Part shown: positions 21,631-34,920 of the stretch, piece by piece
How positions within the stretch are numbered: position 1 is the first letter of the stretch
How the letters are laid out: each line of letters begins with the position of its first letter
From: Saccopteryx bilineata
Taxonomy: Eukaryota > Chordata > Mammalia > Chiroptera > Emballonuridae
NCBI RefSeq assembly: GCF_036850765.1
Contig: NC_089496.1
Location: forward strand, 52,893,613 to 52,957,612
Length of the DNA stretch: 64,000 nt
Direction: 5' to 3'
Notes under the pieces: model-generated
Databases searched by the model: none
What the model was told of the DNA's origin: nothing
Seen by the model: the letters and a program-made list of their open reading frames with translations, nothing else
Position numbers and translations under genes: made by a program

Positions 21631-21817
21631 TTTTTTTTTTTTAATTTTTTTAATTTATTCATTTTAGAGAAGAGAGAGAGAGAGAAAGAAAGGGGGGGGG
21701 GGAGGAGCAGGAAGCACCAACCTCCATATATGCCTTGACCGGGCAGCCCAGGGTTTTGAACCGGCAACCTCAGCATTCCAGGTTGACGCTTTATCCACTG
21801 TGCCACCACAGGTCAGG
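21631..21817 (-). mobile_element. Short tRNA-derived SINE (CCTGACCTGTGGTGGTGC type)
   Basis: It reads on the minus strand from CCTGACCTGTGGTGGCACAG to a GA-rich then T-rich (poly-A on its own strand) end. The target duplication CCTGACCAAGTATCTT is perfect over 16 bp (21615-21630 and 21818-21833). A perfect duplication with little divergence marks a fairly recent LINE-driven insertion. Confidence 0.93.
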
Positions 21818-21833
21818 CCTGACCAAGTATCTT

Positions 21834-24800
21834 GAAGAAATCCAAAACAGATGAACAAACACATACTTAGTCTTAACTTCGTTGGGGGTGGAGGGGGGAA
21901 ACCCCAGAACAAACCAAATTTTACAATTTATATATTCATTTAAGAGCTAGAAACTTACACAAAACTGTTGTCACTCAAAGGTGACAATAGTCTGGTTACC
22001 GAGGGGCCTGCCAAATGGTGAACAGGAAACTGTATTTGCTAGATGGGTATGGGGCATGAGGGCTCAAATTAAAGGGAGAGTACAGAAACAGAAAAATATC
22101 CAAAGTAAATAGATACAATCCTAAAGCTTGTCACTCATTCATACTGTTGGTTGGGCAAATAAGTCTCAGCCAAAGAAACTATTAGCTTTGACCTAGCAAA
22201 TGATAACCACCAAAGTTTATGGAATGTAGCACTGAATATGGCTGCTGCTTCCACAGGAGGCAGACTTGTTTTCTTATTTGAAACTGTGGACTCAGTCGTT
22301 ACTAAGACTATTAAAGCCAAATGTAAACAAAAGAGCATATTTCTTATAATCGTCAATAAAATAAAAGGCCTCCTACTTAAAACTAGTGGGTATTATTCAG
22401 TTAGACGCATATGTATTATACATACACAAAGTATAATATTCTACAAGTATACATCTAATACTACCGTGCATTTAGAAAGATATAACACTGCCTACTTTTC
22501 CACTGAGCAAATTTACATTCTTTTTTTTTTAATTGACAAGTGTTATCAGTGGGAAACATGAACAATAAATTTAATATTAAATACTAAGTACTAAACCCAC
22601 TATGACCTCCTACCCCTTGGGAATGAATCCTGTGGAACACCAACACACACATACTTACTCTGAGTGGTTTTGCAAAATCCACAGGAGAGGAGTACGTAGT
22701 TTATTTTAATATTAATATAAAAATACTGGTCTTTGTAAAGTGTTCCATATTAAGGTTCATTCTGTCCAAAGAATAGGAATGTGCTTTTGTGTGCCTCTGT
22801 CTTCATAATACTGTAACTTGAAAGGTACACTTGCAAGATGACTGAGTAGGAAGCCTTTCTTCTGCACCTGGAGTCCCATGACAAATAATTAATCTCGCCC
22901 AACGAAATAACAAGGGGAGCTTAACTGCTATGCGAGCACGCTGAGATTCTGAGGTTGCCATCACGTTCAAACGCATCGCTCACTGACACAGGCTCTGAAG
23001 ACAGCTACATAAAAGACGGCTGAAAGGGGTGTTTATCGAACGGTCAGACCTCAAAACTGCACGCCGCGTCCTTGAAATAAAATGGTTGGCCTGAGGCTCT
23101 GGCCGTTGTCCGCTTACTCGTGTCTGTCCCTGGTCGGCTCTGGTGTTCTGGAAGTCAGGGACTGTCCGGTGCTTGGACTATGCCCAGCAGTCGGCCAGTG
23201 TGAAACAAACCTCTGTTCTTGAATACAGGGACGAGTGAGACTCAAGAGTTGTGCTGTTTTGTGTGATTTTTCCCTAAAGAACAGATGTGCTTATTCCTAA
23301 ATCCATGTTAACAAGGAATCCCAGGAAGGGACAGTTATAGGCATGTGTCACCGCCAGCTCCCGTCACAGGTTAAGAAGTCCTGGTGGATGAGGACAGTCA
23401 GAATCCGTCCATCAGTTTCAGGAATACACGCTAAGAAAATAACATGCAAAATAGACACATGTGGCAGAGAATCGAGGTCAATCATAAATCTAGAGAGAAC
23501 TCTCCAATGGTTACTGAAGTGTCTTCCCAAGAAGAAACAGCTTGTGATATAATAATAATAATAATAATAATAATGGGTAGCTGAAGTCACACAACCTAAA
23601 GCGCTGTACACGGGACACTCCAACTGCGTCTGCCGTCTAAAATGTCTGGAATTAGGAAAGCCAGACGCGCACAGGATGAGGCAGCCTGCATAGAGAGTGG
23701 AATAAACCCTCTCCTGGACACGGGGCATCCGGGACCCACTGCCTCCGCTGCCCGTGTGGCCCCGAGGACGTCAGCCAGCATCTCAGGGCTGCGTGTCCCC
23801 ACATGCGAGGTGTTGGAAGAACAGGACAGCCTGCCCAAGTCCACGTGGATTCCGAGTCCAGGCTAAGAGCCATTCCCAGCAGAAGCAGACAGACTCTGAG
23901 ACACAGGGGAGGTGGGTCTCCGTGATCTGAAACAGAACACCGGGAGCATCCCTTGTATCCTCACTCGTCCGTCCATTGATCCCACTCGCATGATATTTCC
24001 GCTTTCCCAGCCCGAACACGCCCCTCCTCCTGCCCTCAACGCCCTGCGGAAGCTCGTCTTCCCACGACGCCTGACCAGACGCCCCGCCCCGCCGCCGGGT
24101 GCTCCCTACAATCCGTCCTACACTAGTTCAATCAGAGACGCCCTCCTCCAAGTTCACATCAGACATGCACTTGTCAATCTGTAGCGTGATTCCTGTAAGG
24201 GCGCCGATCTGAGTCATCTCACATATTATACCTAATAGAGGAGCATTAACCAATCAGTCAGCCCAGTGCTCCTAACACAACATGCAGACCCAACAAGGAA
24301 AACATCATATGCTTACAGTCCAAGGCGTTTCAGACCATGTTTTGAAACTATGGAGTCCCCATTGGCCCTGGCCACACGCCGCTGGTGAGGGGTGAGCTGT
24401 GTATCCGCTATGGCTACCATTCTTCCGAACTAATGTACTTCCTTCCCAAACGGCCAGATTCATAGAACGTCCGGTGAAAAACGGTGAGAACTGTATCAAC
24501 GCGACCACTTAAAAAAAAAAAAGCATCATCCAGTCTGTTAAAGTGAGATTGTAAGAAAAAAGGCAGTTGAAGGGGCTTAAGCTATCTTTTTTAAGGCAAG
24601 GGGTCCTTTTGTCTCAAACTTTAAAAAGAAAATAAAAAAGTCCTCAGCTAGAAAGCGGGTACAAATTTTTGAAAAGTTGAAAGTACACTTAGTTAAGGGC
24701 AGAGTCGTGCCCTTGCAGAGATAGGCAGAAAGACATCCTTCCTTTCTGGAAGAGAAACCCACCACCTCAAATGCGCTCCCGAGAAATGAAGGCGAGAGAA

Positions 24801-25799
24801 AAGCAGCCGTGTCTGTAAGCTTGGTGACGAATCGTGGAAGTGACACTATTTTATCTGACACAAATTCATGAAGAGGGAAAAATCAGGCTATGTTCTTATA
24901 AGAGATCAAAAATTAAATAAGTGTCTTGAGCAGCTAGCAAGACCTGACATGTCAAATCAATCTTTCACTTAAGAGAAATTGATTTGGAGAAGAGAGGATG
25001 TTATCTTTCTTTCCGGTAGGAAAATAAAATAAAATAACAACAGTCGTGTTTGGCGAACGTTTATATCAAGGAATACTTTGGAATGTTACCAAGTACCAAA
25101 TAGAGGCTGGGACCAGGGGCCCTTGATGAATGAGAACTAAAAACCCAGCAGCTTGGCCCTCCTAAACGGCTTGCTGTTCACTGAGCAGGAGTGTTCTCAG
25201 GAGACGAGGGCTCTGGGACCCACCAGCTGCCTGGGAGAACGGCCCAGTGTTAACCTTGAGGAAAACAAAACCGTGGCCTCAGGCAGACGTTCCCTGGCGT
25301 TCACCCCGTGGATATTAAACCGCAGCGCCTAACAGGGCAGCGTGTTCAGGTTGTCGGGGAAACACTTAGCAGCTCCCTCCTGTGGGCGGACGTATCTGGG
25401 CACCGGGACGGAGTCACCATTCAGGCCTTTTGTGAGACGGGTAACACTTTCAAGATTTCCAAACAAAAACTGTCTCTGACTTGTTCAGACTTGCCATTTG
25501 GTTTTACCAGTGACTCAAGGGCTACTGCAAACTCGAAATTATTTCTTAAGGGGAAATCTAGTCTTGACCAGATGTGGGTGGCTGGCCTTCTGCCTAGCTC
25601 AGGGCGCTGGTCTGGCTCTGTCATTTCCATGATAGCATGCAAGTCCGTCCAACCATCGGTGTGATTCCTTGTAGATCTGCCCAAGTCAGCGCAATAGGCC
25701 TGCCACCAAGGCGGTCTTCAGATAGTATGACATTGAACTAGTTGCTATTTAATGCCTATAAAAAATTTTTTTTAGAAATGTGAAAAGGAAAGCCCAGTT
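21834..25799. other. Non-coding stretch with no major feature
   Basis: Contains a TAA/ATA microsatellite at about 23549-23575, an A-run at 24511-24522, and a moderately GC-rich section at 23600-24120. I could not assign the section at 23080-23240 or 24000-24180 to a repeat family. Open frames up to 126 aa lack motifs; one spans the microsatellite and codes a poly-Tyr run. Confidence 0.45.
23549..23575. repeat. (TAA)n microsatellite
   Basis: About nine tandem ATA/TAA units. Confidence 0.95.
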
Positions 25800-25982
25800 C
25801 AGTGGTTCTCAAATGCTAGTTAGACCAGTAGCATCAGAATGTCAGGAACCTGTTAAAAATACAGTTTGCTTGGATCTCATCTCCAATGACTAAATGAGAC
25901 ATTCCAGAAATAGAGTCCAGGAATCTGTATTGTTAACAAGAACTTTGATTCTGATGAATCCTCTCAACTTGAAAGCCACCAG
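25800..25982 (+). mobile_element. MER5A: MER5A-type hAT-Charlie element
   Basis: It starts CAGTGGTTCTCAAATGCTAG and ends in a matching inverted ...CTTGAAAGCCACCAG. The interior has GTAGCATCAGAATGTCAGGA, AGGAATCTGTATTGTTAACA and TTTGATTCTGATGAATCC. This is the well-known MER5A layout with moderate decay. Confidence 0.85.
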
Positions 25983-26039
25983 TCTAAGGGGTTCGGAATC
26001 CAGCCCGTCATTGGGGGGTCCCCGAGCCTCTGCTATTCC

Positions 26040-26530
26040 TGGGTTGTGTTAAACTTCTGCAGAGAGAACCTGCAACTTCACAGATGACACATGAGCTTGA
26101 TCAGTAGCTGTTTCGTTGTGAAAACTTCATCTTTTATTGTGATCACTGATGGATACATGAATTTACCAAAACTTCCAAACTGCCCTTTTGCTGTTATGCT
26201 TGGCTGTCTGACCCCATCCTTGCTGGACTATCGCCCCTGAAACAGAAAAGTTCTAGGAAGCTGGTCAGCCACCCCAAGGAGAAGTGTTCCAAGAAGCCGA
26301 TATCGTAAATCTACAGAAGGGAGCATGTCAGAACTGCTGACGCACACTCACTTGCTCAAAGCTCTCCCTTGACCCTATAAAAAATTTGCCTCAGAGTCTG
26401 TTTGGGTGCACTTCTCCTGGAGGAGTGTCCCGGCAGGTCTTTCTCCTCTAATAAAGCCTGCACACCTGGTGTTCGAGTGCTGTCTCATTCTTATGATCGC
26501 TATGCCATTTCTGCGGCTGCTTTGCCAGGA
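26040..26530 (+). mobile_element. Probable solo LTR of an endogenous retrovirus
   Basis: A promoter-like CCTATAAAAAATTTG at 26374-26388 is followed about 70 bp later by a poly(A) signal AATAAAGCCTGCACACC at 26449-26465, and then a TGCTGTCTCATTC block. This is the U3-R-U5 spacing of a retroviral LTR, perhaps of ERV1 type. I could not fix either edge or find a target duplication, and saw no retroviral coding sequence beside it. Confidence 0.5.
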
Positions 26531-27755
26531 AAACGTGAGGAAGGGCTCTGGAATCCACCAGGAGTGGTTGAGGCTCTCTCTAAACAACGCCATGAACTCA
26601 TCTTCTCAATTATAAAAACTACGTGATTCAAAATATCTCCTTTTTTCTTCCGGGATGCCAGGAAGTTCAGCACCAAACAGATGCCACTAAACCTCACACA
26701 AAGTGTCTATGTTTCCTCTCCTCTTTGCAATTCCTTTTCCCTTTCAATGACATTTTTATTCATCTTTTTTTTTTTTTTTTTTTCAAGGCACAACAACACC
26801 TAAAACTTCCCAAAGTTCTCTTAGAATGCGTCAGGGTGTGAAAAAATATCTATCTACAATAAAAACGATAGTCACCCTATGATGGCTACCTTCTTTGATT
26901 TAGAATACTCGTTGGTACCCAGTTGGGAACGGTGACTTCTGTTCTCCACACAAGCTCTTGGGCATGACATAGTAGGTCTCGATTCATCACAGGCATCCTT
27001 AATCCCATCCTTAATCTCATCCTTAATCCCTGACGGCTCAAGAGAGATGGTTACTGTTTCCAGACCAAGGTTTTTGAAATGCTCTAAAATAACCAAAATC
27101 CCCTGAAATATCAGAGAGGGGGAGAATTAAAACTAACCGTTCACCAGTTTGAAGTCCCCAGCCAATCCGAATCCGCGACTCGGTTCAGCACCGTGTAGAA
27201 TACAATCCCTGGGACCCAGGGGGTTGGCGGGCTGGAGTGGACCTGCTGGAGGTCTGTACCAACTTGAGGGACCTTTCATATCGTTTCCTTCTGACCAAAT
27301 CTTTCTGAGATCATTAGACCCACCAGTTGGGGTCCAGCTCCCCCACAGCAGACAGACGTCTGGCTGTCATTCTCTCTTTATTGTCTCTTCTCCCTTTCTC
27401 TGGAGAAGATGACGAGTTGACTGGCTCCTTTGATCAATGTGAAAGGTGGGTTAGGGATTCTGTAGGCTGAAATGACAATTTCACAATGAAGCGGGGTGCT
27501 CATCAAAATTCTGAGGGATTTCAAAGTCTCTTTAAAGTCTTTTGACCGAAAGAACAGGATTAGCAGAGAATTCCGAGCTCTCAGAAGCCTTTTTGCAGTC
27601 TTTAACTGTGGTAATTCGATATCTTCGCCACACACAAAAACCTAAATGCGAAAAGGGTAGAAATTCAAAGAGAGCTCTTAAAAAAACATCTCAGGGCAAA
27701 GCGTGAGATGAAAATGTTTTTGGCCAGATACTGATTTCTTCCAATAAAAATTTGA
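26531..27755. other. Non-coding stretch with a small tandem repeat
   Basis: Holds a T-run (26766-26783) and the 12-bp triplication at 26994-27029. 27140-27410 might be further retroviral-like sequence but no primer-binding site or gag motif was seen. Confidence 0.4.
26994..27029. repeat. 12-bp x 3 tandem repeat
   Basis: Three units of CATCCTTAATCC, the middle one ending in T rather than C. Confidence 0.95.
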
Positions 27756-27759
27756 TATG

Positions 27760-29500
27760 TCCATAAATGGTGTGGAAACACCAGCACACCCACATGCCAG
27801 GAGGCGAAGCTGGTTAAAGATTTCCTACCCTTTAGAAAAATAAACTAAACATGGGTCAGAGACCTAAATGTAAAACTCCAAACTCTAAAACTTCTAGAGG
27901 ATCACCCAGGAAACAACCCACCTGGCCTTGGGTTCAGGGAAGACTGTTCAATGTAACACTAAAGCCATGAACCATATAAGAAATAGTTGATGCACTGGGT
28001 TTCATTAAAACTAAAACTTGTACTCCGTAAAACACCGTCAAGGGAACAAGAAGACAAGCCACCGTTGGGGAGAAAATATTTGCCACACATGTATCTTATA
28101 ATGGACGTTTATCCAACGTAGACAGAGAACTCTTAAAACTCCACAGTAAGAAAACCAAGACCCAGATTAACCAATGAGGACAGAAGATCTCAACGGACTT
28201 GTTCCAGTGAAGATATGCAGATGGCACATAAGCTTAGGAAAGGCTGCTCCACATCACATGTCATTAGGAAATTATAAATGAAAACAGCAACTGACACACA
28301 CCTATTAAAATGCCCCAAATCCGGAACGCTGACGACAGCGGGAGTGGGAGAGGGTGTGGGGCGCCGGGAACTCTCGTGTGTGGCTGGTGGGGATGCAGAA
28401 GGGAAGCCACTTGGGAAGACACTTCGCTGGGTCCTTATACAACTAACCATGCCCTTCCTGTACACTCCAGCAATCACAGTCTTTGGTATGGACTCAAACT
28501 GAGTCGCAAAGTTGTGTCCACACTAAAACCTTCACATCGACGTTTATGGCAGCTTGATTCACAATCACCAAAACTCAGAAGAAACCAAGATGCCCTTCAG
28601 GTGGCGGATGGATCAACTGTTGTATATCTGGACAATGGAATATTATTCAGTGCTAATAAGAAATGGCCTATGGCCTGACCAGGCGGTGGTGCAGTGGATA
28701 GAGAGTTGGACTGGGATGTGGAAGACCCAGGTTCGAGACCCCGAGGTCTCCAGCTTGAGCGCAGGCTCATCTGGTTTGAGCAAACCTCACCAGCTTGAGC
28801 CCAAGGTCGCTGGCTCGAGCAAAGGGTTACTCAGTCTGCAAAGCCCTGTGGTCAAGGCACATATGAGAAAGCAATCAATGAACAACTAAGGAGCCACAAC
28901 AAAGAATTGATGTTTCTCATCTCTCTCCCTTCCTGTCTGTCTGTCTGTCCCTATCTGTCCTTCTCTCTGACTCTCTCTGTCACACACAAAAAAAGAAAAA
29001 AGAAATGACCTATGAAACCATGGAAGGCATGGATACTATCACTAACTGAAAGAAGCCAATCTTAAGAGGCTGCATGCTGTAAGATTCTAGCTATAGACCT
29101 TGTGGAAAAGGCAAAGCCACAGAGACAGGGAAGGCTCTGCGATTGCCAGGGGTTCGCGGACAGTGAGAGATGAAAAGACGAAGCACAGAGAAATGTTAGG
29201 GCAGTTAAAACATTCAGTGTGACAATGATGAATCCATGTTGCTATACACTTGTCCAAACCCATAGAACAAAGGCACAACACCAAGAGTGAGGCCTAAGGT
29301 AAGCTACGGAGTTTGGGTGATTGGGATGTATCATTGTAGCTTCAGTGATTGTAACGAATGCTCCCTTGTGGCGTGGGACGTTGGCAGTGGGGGTGGTCAT
29401 GTGGGTATGCGGGGGCCGGGGCTATATAGAAAATTTCTGTGCCTTCTGCTCAACTTTTCTGCAAACCTAAAATAGCTCTAAAAATAAAGCCTATTAAAAA
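27760..29500 (+). mobile_element. L1 ORF2 3' part and 3' UTR, interrupted by a SINE
   Basis: Sense L1 ORF2 blocks include AACTAAACATGGGTCAGAGA, TTGATGCACTGGGTTTCATT, ATGAGGACAGAAGATCTCAA and ATGGAATATTATTCAGTGC. The 3' UTR continues after the SINE and ends AAAATAGCTCTAAAAATAAA. The frame is broken by substitutions, so it is an inert fragment. The SINE at 28673-28996 splits it. Confidence 0.85.
28673..28996 (+). mobile_element. tRNA-derived SINE (CCTGACCAGGCGGTGGCGC type) inside L1
   Basis: The head is GCCTGACCAGGCGGTGGTGC with a box B-like GGTTCGAGACC. The body has CAAGGCACATATGAGAAAGC and ends in CTGT/CTCT repeats and an A-rich tail. The target duplication AGAAATGGCCTATG (28659-28672) versus AGAAATGACCTATG (29001-29014) shows it landed in the L1 fragment. 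Confidence 0.92.
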
Positions 29501-30285
29501 TGTCTCTTAGGAGTAAATGTCACGCACATAAAACCTTAAAAATTTCCTTCTTCGTCAGTGGTTTAATGTTGCAGTTGCAAACTTGGAATAAACAAAGTAT
29601 CCAACGTATTAGAGACCACCCTTCATGACCGTACTTGTATAGGATTCGGAACTATGAATTTATTACTTGATCTTATCTACTTTGAACCTAAATGGCTGTT
29701 CCATTTTTAGCCTAAAATATTAATATCAGGAATTCATGAGCTAAGATGCAACACGCATCATTGTTTATTTTTGCCATTGTTATAATCACCATTTAGTCTA
29801 CTCTGAATTGATTAAGCAGAGGTCAACCTCAATCTAATGTATACATGTTTAGAAAGGTCAGAATAAAGAAACCAACTGCTGGGCAGTGTTATGTCTCATC
29901 TGTGGATTGGGGCAAAAGGGAAACAAAAAAGAGGATTAAACCACCTAACTTACAAAGATCACATTGTCCACTTTCTTTTCTATTCCTTCATATTCCCTTC
30001 GTCTGCAAACACTGGGACTAGTCTAATAAGTGGATAGTAAATATTGTCTCCTACGGAGAGGTATTTGCATAGATGGCGTATTCTTGAATTCCCTAAGATT
30101 AGTTAAAAAAACAATGTCAAGTTGAAGGTGATATTATTTTTTTATTGGCCAACTCCATATTGACAGACACCCTTATTGACTTGAAAAGAATTATACTTCC
30201 TGGAAGCCGAAGGCAACAGTTCTTGTCCCTGCTGTCAGATCTGGTGCTGCTCTGCGGTTGGTACAGTAAAGGTGTTCCCAGGTGC

Positions 30286-30319
30286 GTGGCCCTGAGATGC
30301 AGGTGGCCCTGAGATGCAG
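30286..30319. repeat. 17-bp x 2 tandem duplication
   Basis: GTGGCCCTGAGATGCAG is present twice back to back without mismatch. Confidence 0.95.
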
Positions 30320-30879
30320 GTGATTGGGTAGGCTAGGGTCGTTTTCTGTGCAAACGGAGAAATAATAACCCGTCCTTTCATTGGCGCTACGACTGGGCTG
30401 ACGGTTCACTAAGACACAGATCGGGTCTCGAGCAGCTGCCTCTACTGTGGTTGGCTGTCCTCACATCACAGCGGGCTCTCTTCCAAGCGGGCTTTGTGAA
30501 TGCGCTCACCTACTTCTTAGACATCTCCTAAAGCCATTTCGGAAAAGAGAAAACCTAAGATAATTAAAACAGTGGTTAACTGAACTTCTTGTTTGTTAAA
30601 AACAAAAAATAATTCAAAACAGCCAAGTAATAATAAGGGACAAAAGTGTGTCTCATAGATCAAAGCAACTATGCAAAAATACATCTTTTGTGATTACAAT
30701 AAGTTGATAAATTACTTGAACAGTTTTTTTTTTTTCTTTTTTCTTTTTCTATCTCAAAGCCAAGAGGAGGAAAAATGACTAGGATCGGAGGTTGTTTTAG
30801 GCTGAGCCATTGATGGAGTCATTGTAGGTGGGAACTGGATCCACAGTAAGAGAAAAAAAAAAGACAAATGAGTCAAATC

Positions 30880-31300
30880 ATTTTGGCTCATTTAGTTTCC
30901 ATTAAGAGCAACTCCACCAGTAAAATGCTTTTTGGTGGTTCTCATTAAGGAGAAATATCATTTTAAAAAAAATTGGGAAAGGCTTTTTAAATACCAAAAC
31001 TTTTAGAAAGGTAATTTTCTCACTCTAATGATTCAGAGATTGAATTTGACAATCTGAAGATGTCATTCAAAACTACCACAAAGCCTGTGATTAACCATGG
31101 GTCAGAAAGAAAAAAAATTAGAAATATGTGTTTTTTAAATTTCTTAACTAACATTAAAGAGTTTGACCAATGTTAAGCATACTTCTCATTTTAGAGATAA
31201 TTAATAAAATGACCAGAGTAAATTAATGTAATATGAAAATATTAATATTTCTTATAATACCCAAAGGCCTAGAGCAGATTTAGTGGATGAAGAAAACAGT
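30880..31300. promoter_or_regulatory. Candidate conserved non-coding block
   Basis: Repeat-free, moderately AT-rich sequence with paired CATTAAGAGCAACTCC / CATTAAGGAGAAATATC segments and TAAT-type strings, between A-rich tracts. This is only a textural argument for regulatory function. Confidence 0.25.
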
Positions 31301-33483
31301 TATTGATTCAAATTAACATTCTACAACAAAAATTAGAAAATTATGTCCACATGACCAGTATAATTTATGTCTAAAGTATTGATCACATCTACTGTATATA
31401 TAATTTATGTGATAAACGTGGACACGAACACATATTTTAGAAACTCTTTCTACCGCCGGTATAGCATGTGTGTTTGTCAAGAAAATGAGCGAGGGTGTGT
31501 AAACGAAACATATTACACATTCAGACACACATGTACGTGGAGTTTCACACGCCTACACTTCCCAGGAGGGCATAGAAACTTCTTCAGAGAAAGAAGACTT
31601 TTAAAGTGAAATTCAGCAGAAAAGGAAAAACTCTACATTGGAGCCCTCGCGTAAACTCTTACCCACTCAGCCTGTGCCTACATAGACCTCTGTTTTCTCA
31701 ACACATCACATTTCAGATAGTCTCTTTTATTTTCCAGCAAAGAGCAACAATTCCACTTTACAAATACACTGAGTAATAATGCAAAATAAGACAGATACCT
31801 CCATTCTGTCATGAGGATGTGAAGACCTCACACACAATCTCTCTGAATTGACTCACGTCACGCTTTCTTCTGCCTCACTGATCTTTTGCATTAAGCAAGA
31901 AATATGCAGGAAGCAGCAAGGCAGCACTCAGGCGGGGAATATGCAGAGGGTGGAGGAGGAAAAATTAGATTTGATCTCCTCCTGCGTGACTGTGAAGGGA
32001 CAGAAAACAGTCCTTCGGCATCTCCTTAAACGGGGCAGGAGCAGGCATCACCCACCCCTCACTTCGGTGAGCAGCACCTTTGGTCCGTTCTATTTATCTA
32101 TGTGTCACCTCCCCCGTCTTGCAGTCAGAGTCCTTGGGGACCGGAAGGGTCCTCCGTCTTTCCAAGCCTGAAAGAAGAGCCCCCCACCTGGGACGTGTCA
32201 TCCCACAGGGCGAAGAGAGATGGTGAGGCCACATGAAATGTCTGCTTGGTCATGGCGCACATCCCTTCCACCGATGCTCCACTGGTGACACAAGGTCACA
32301 TCCACAAGCCTGATGTCAACAGGGCGCAGGGCGGGAAGAAGGCAGGAGGCACAATCCTCTTAAAGGGAGGGGGACAGGAAACAGGGAAACAGTAACACCT
32401 TCTTCCACACACAATACGTACTCGGTAGACAATACTGATTTAGTGCATGACATACCATAACGACCTCTGTTAGGATGAAATAAAAAAGCGGGAAAAGCTC
32501 GCCAGGCTTTACAATGGCTTCTCACTGTTCAATATTACACTTACGACGGTAACGACTATACCAAGCTCAAGAACGATGTTTTAAGAACTTGGCAGCGGAA
32601 ATGGGCTCCATTGGAGGGTAGGTCACTTGAAATGAATGGAGCAGATCTGGTCTGTGCCGGGCGAGACCAACACGAGAAACGCGTTTAAGAGGAGCGCAGA
32701 GAAAACGGCTTTGCTACCAGCAAGAGACGCCACAAACACACACAATGCAGAGTTGTGACAAAACCGTCACTGAATAATCACAATAAAAGCTCCCAGGAGA
32801 ATTCGTGAGCAAGGGTGCTTAGCGGCGTCTCTCCTGCTCCCTCTGGAATCTTCCTGTTGTTTTGCTCAGAACCACCTCTAGCACACAGAGCGCACGTGAA
32901 GGGTTGTTTGTAACTCTTATCCAGGGTTGTGTTAGACTTAATTTTTCTTCAGCCATCTTTTTCATCAAATAACCTCTTTGAACTCATCACCTGTGCATCA
33001 CCACAGATTAAAGATTCTAACTTGGCATGAAATAAACGTGCTTCACGTTGAGGCCGATAGACCAATGAAAAACCACTGGCTGACTCTAGACGCCTAACTT
33101 CAAAATCAGAAGCCGTCATTGGAAAATTCTAAGAACAAGGTCAATCAGTTTCATCCCCCCCCAATTTTTCTCCCCTCACCTATTTTCTCTTCAATTTTAC
33201 GATCCCACGTGCCTTGATTTACCGATCACATCCATCCTTTTTAATGTGGCGATGTTCCGTTAAAGAAATCATTCCCTACGTTATCTCATCTCAATGTTGA
33301 AATATCTAAATATCTTTATTGTCATGCCGTTTGCCTCGTGTTATTGGGATAGTCAATGATTTAACTACTCTTATCCACATTTAACATAAGTGCTTATATT
33401 TCAGTCTTTAAAATGACGTATTTGAAAATGGATTTTAGCTCGTTTTGCATTACCTATTACTTTCAGTGCCAAGAAGTGCGTGC

Positions 33484-33680
33484 TGCCTGACCTGTGGTGG
33501 TGCAGTGGATAAAGCGTCAACCTGGAACGCTCAGATTGCCGGTTCAAAACCCTGGGATTACCTGGTCAAGGCACGTATGGGAGTTGATGCTTCCTGCTCC
33601 TCCCCTCTTCTCTCTTTCTCTCTCTCCTCTTTCTCTCCTCTCTAAAATAAATAAATAAAGTCTTAAAAAAAAAAAAAAAA
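33484..33680 (+). mobile_element. Short tRNA-derived SINE (CCTGACCTGTGGTGGTGC type)
   Basis: The head GCCTGACCTGTGGTGGTGC is followed by GGTTCAAAACCCTGGG, CAAGGCACGTATGGGAGTTG, a CT-rich part and AATAAATAAATAAAG plus a 19-A tail. The AGAAGTGC on each side (about 33472-33479 and 33683-33690) is the likely target duplication. Same family as 21631-21817. Confidence 0.92.
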
Positions 33681-33690
33681 AAAGAAGTGC

Positions 33691-34364
33691 ACACATTTCT
33701 CCATTTGTCGTTGGGTCCGAAGGCACTGACTGAATGAGTGAAAAGATAGATTCAGACAAACACTGCCTCTTAACCATCCTCTTAAAATAAAAAACAAGAC
33801 CGGGACTCTTCGGAAAAATTTTTTTTTTTTTTTCCCAGAAAGAAAGGGAAACAGACTTCCTGGTCTCCGGCATGTTGTTCACATCTTGTCTCATCTCTGG
33901 GTCACCCTGCCTGGCACCCTTACCAGTCTTCAATCAGCATTCACTCTGACTTCCACTTCTCAATTATAAACAATTGTTCGACGCTCTTGCTACGACTGGT
34001 ACAGTTTCACCTTACGGATGCCATTCTCTTGAACTTCCTGTGGGAGGAATGTTAGCAACAGACAGCTGGTGGAGCCTTCCCCCCCCCCCCCAAGGGAGCG
34101 TCACTGCGCATACCAATGAGACGCTGACAGGAGGCTTCATCACAAAAGTCACTTCTCCTTCAAAGGAATAATCCAATCCGCCAGGCAGCACTGATGAACC
34201 GAAGACAAAGTCGTCCTGGGTGCAGACGTTTCGGCATTTTCTCTTTCAGTTCATGAAGCACGTCGACGGCGGGGGCACCTTCCCCATGAGGGCGTCTGTC
34301 TGGCCTGGCTTCAGTCCCGTGTCCAACGCGGGAAGTCAAGTCAGAATCCTGCATTTAGTCCTCT

Positions 34365-34411
<47 letters not shown>

Positions 34412-34920
34412 CAAACAGTATGTGGGCATCAGTGCACTTAGGTATCAGTGGAATATTAATACAAAGCAGAATTACTTCAGAATTCATCTAGGCATGTCCA
34501 GCTGCCTCTAAGTCTCGGAAGCTAGGGGTGTAAAAGGGTAACAAAAGTAACTCTGAGAAAATCAATTAAAGAACCCTGTGCGGCAGACATTTCTATGACC
34601 TTTGGATATTTTAAGTATGCAATGGACATGTTAAAAAAAACTCTTTTAACAGCAAAGCCTGATCACGAATCCTTACCCATGAATATCTACTGTATTTGTG
34701 GTTTTCGTTCACACGCCAGGCTTGTGGCTTTTATTGTACTGGAGTCAAGAGGAAGAACAAGTTATGCCAGAAGCCTGAGTGACTCAGGGCAATAGAATAA
34801 ACACAGTGTAGGGGTCACAACAATACCTGTCATCAGTTACGGAGACGGAGACGGGAGCAAGGATCACAACACAAAGGGAGTGGTCTAGGTAGAGAACACG
34901 CAGACGACAGGAGAGAGAAG
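33691..34920. other. Non-coding stretch with (AT)n
   Basis: Ordinary sequence with a C-run at 34080-34091 and the AT repeat listed separately. Confidence 0.5.
34368..34408. repeat. (AT)n microsatellite
   Basis: About 20 uninterrupted AT units, able to form a cruciform. Confidence 0.95.

Larger units (their letters stand above)
29501..33470. other. Non-coding stretch, AT-rich, few repeats
   Basis: Notable items are a 17-bp tandem pair at 30286-30319, a T-rich run at 30724-30748 and the repeat-poor stretch at 30880-31300. No exon recognised; the 107-aa frame at 31848 has no domain. Confidence 0.45.
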
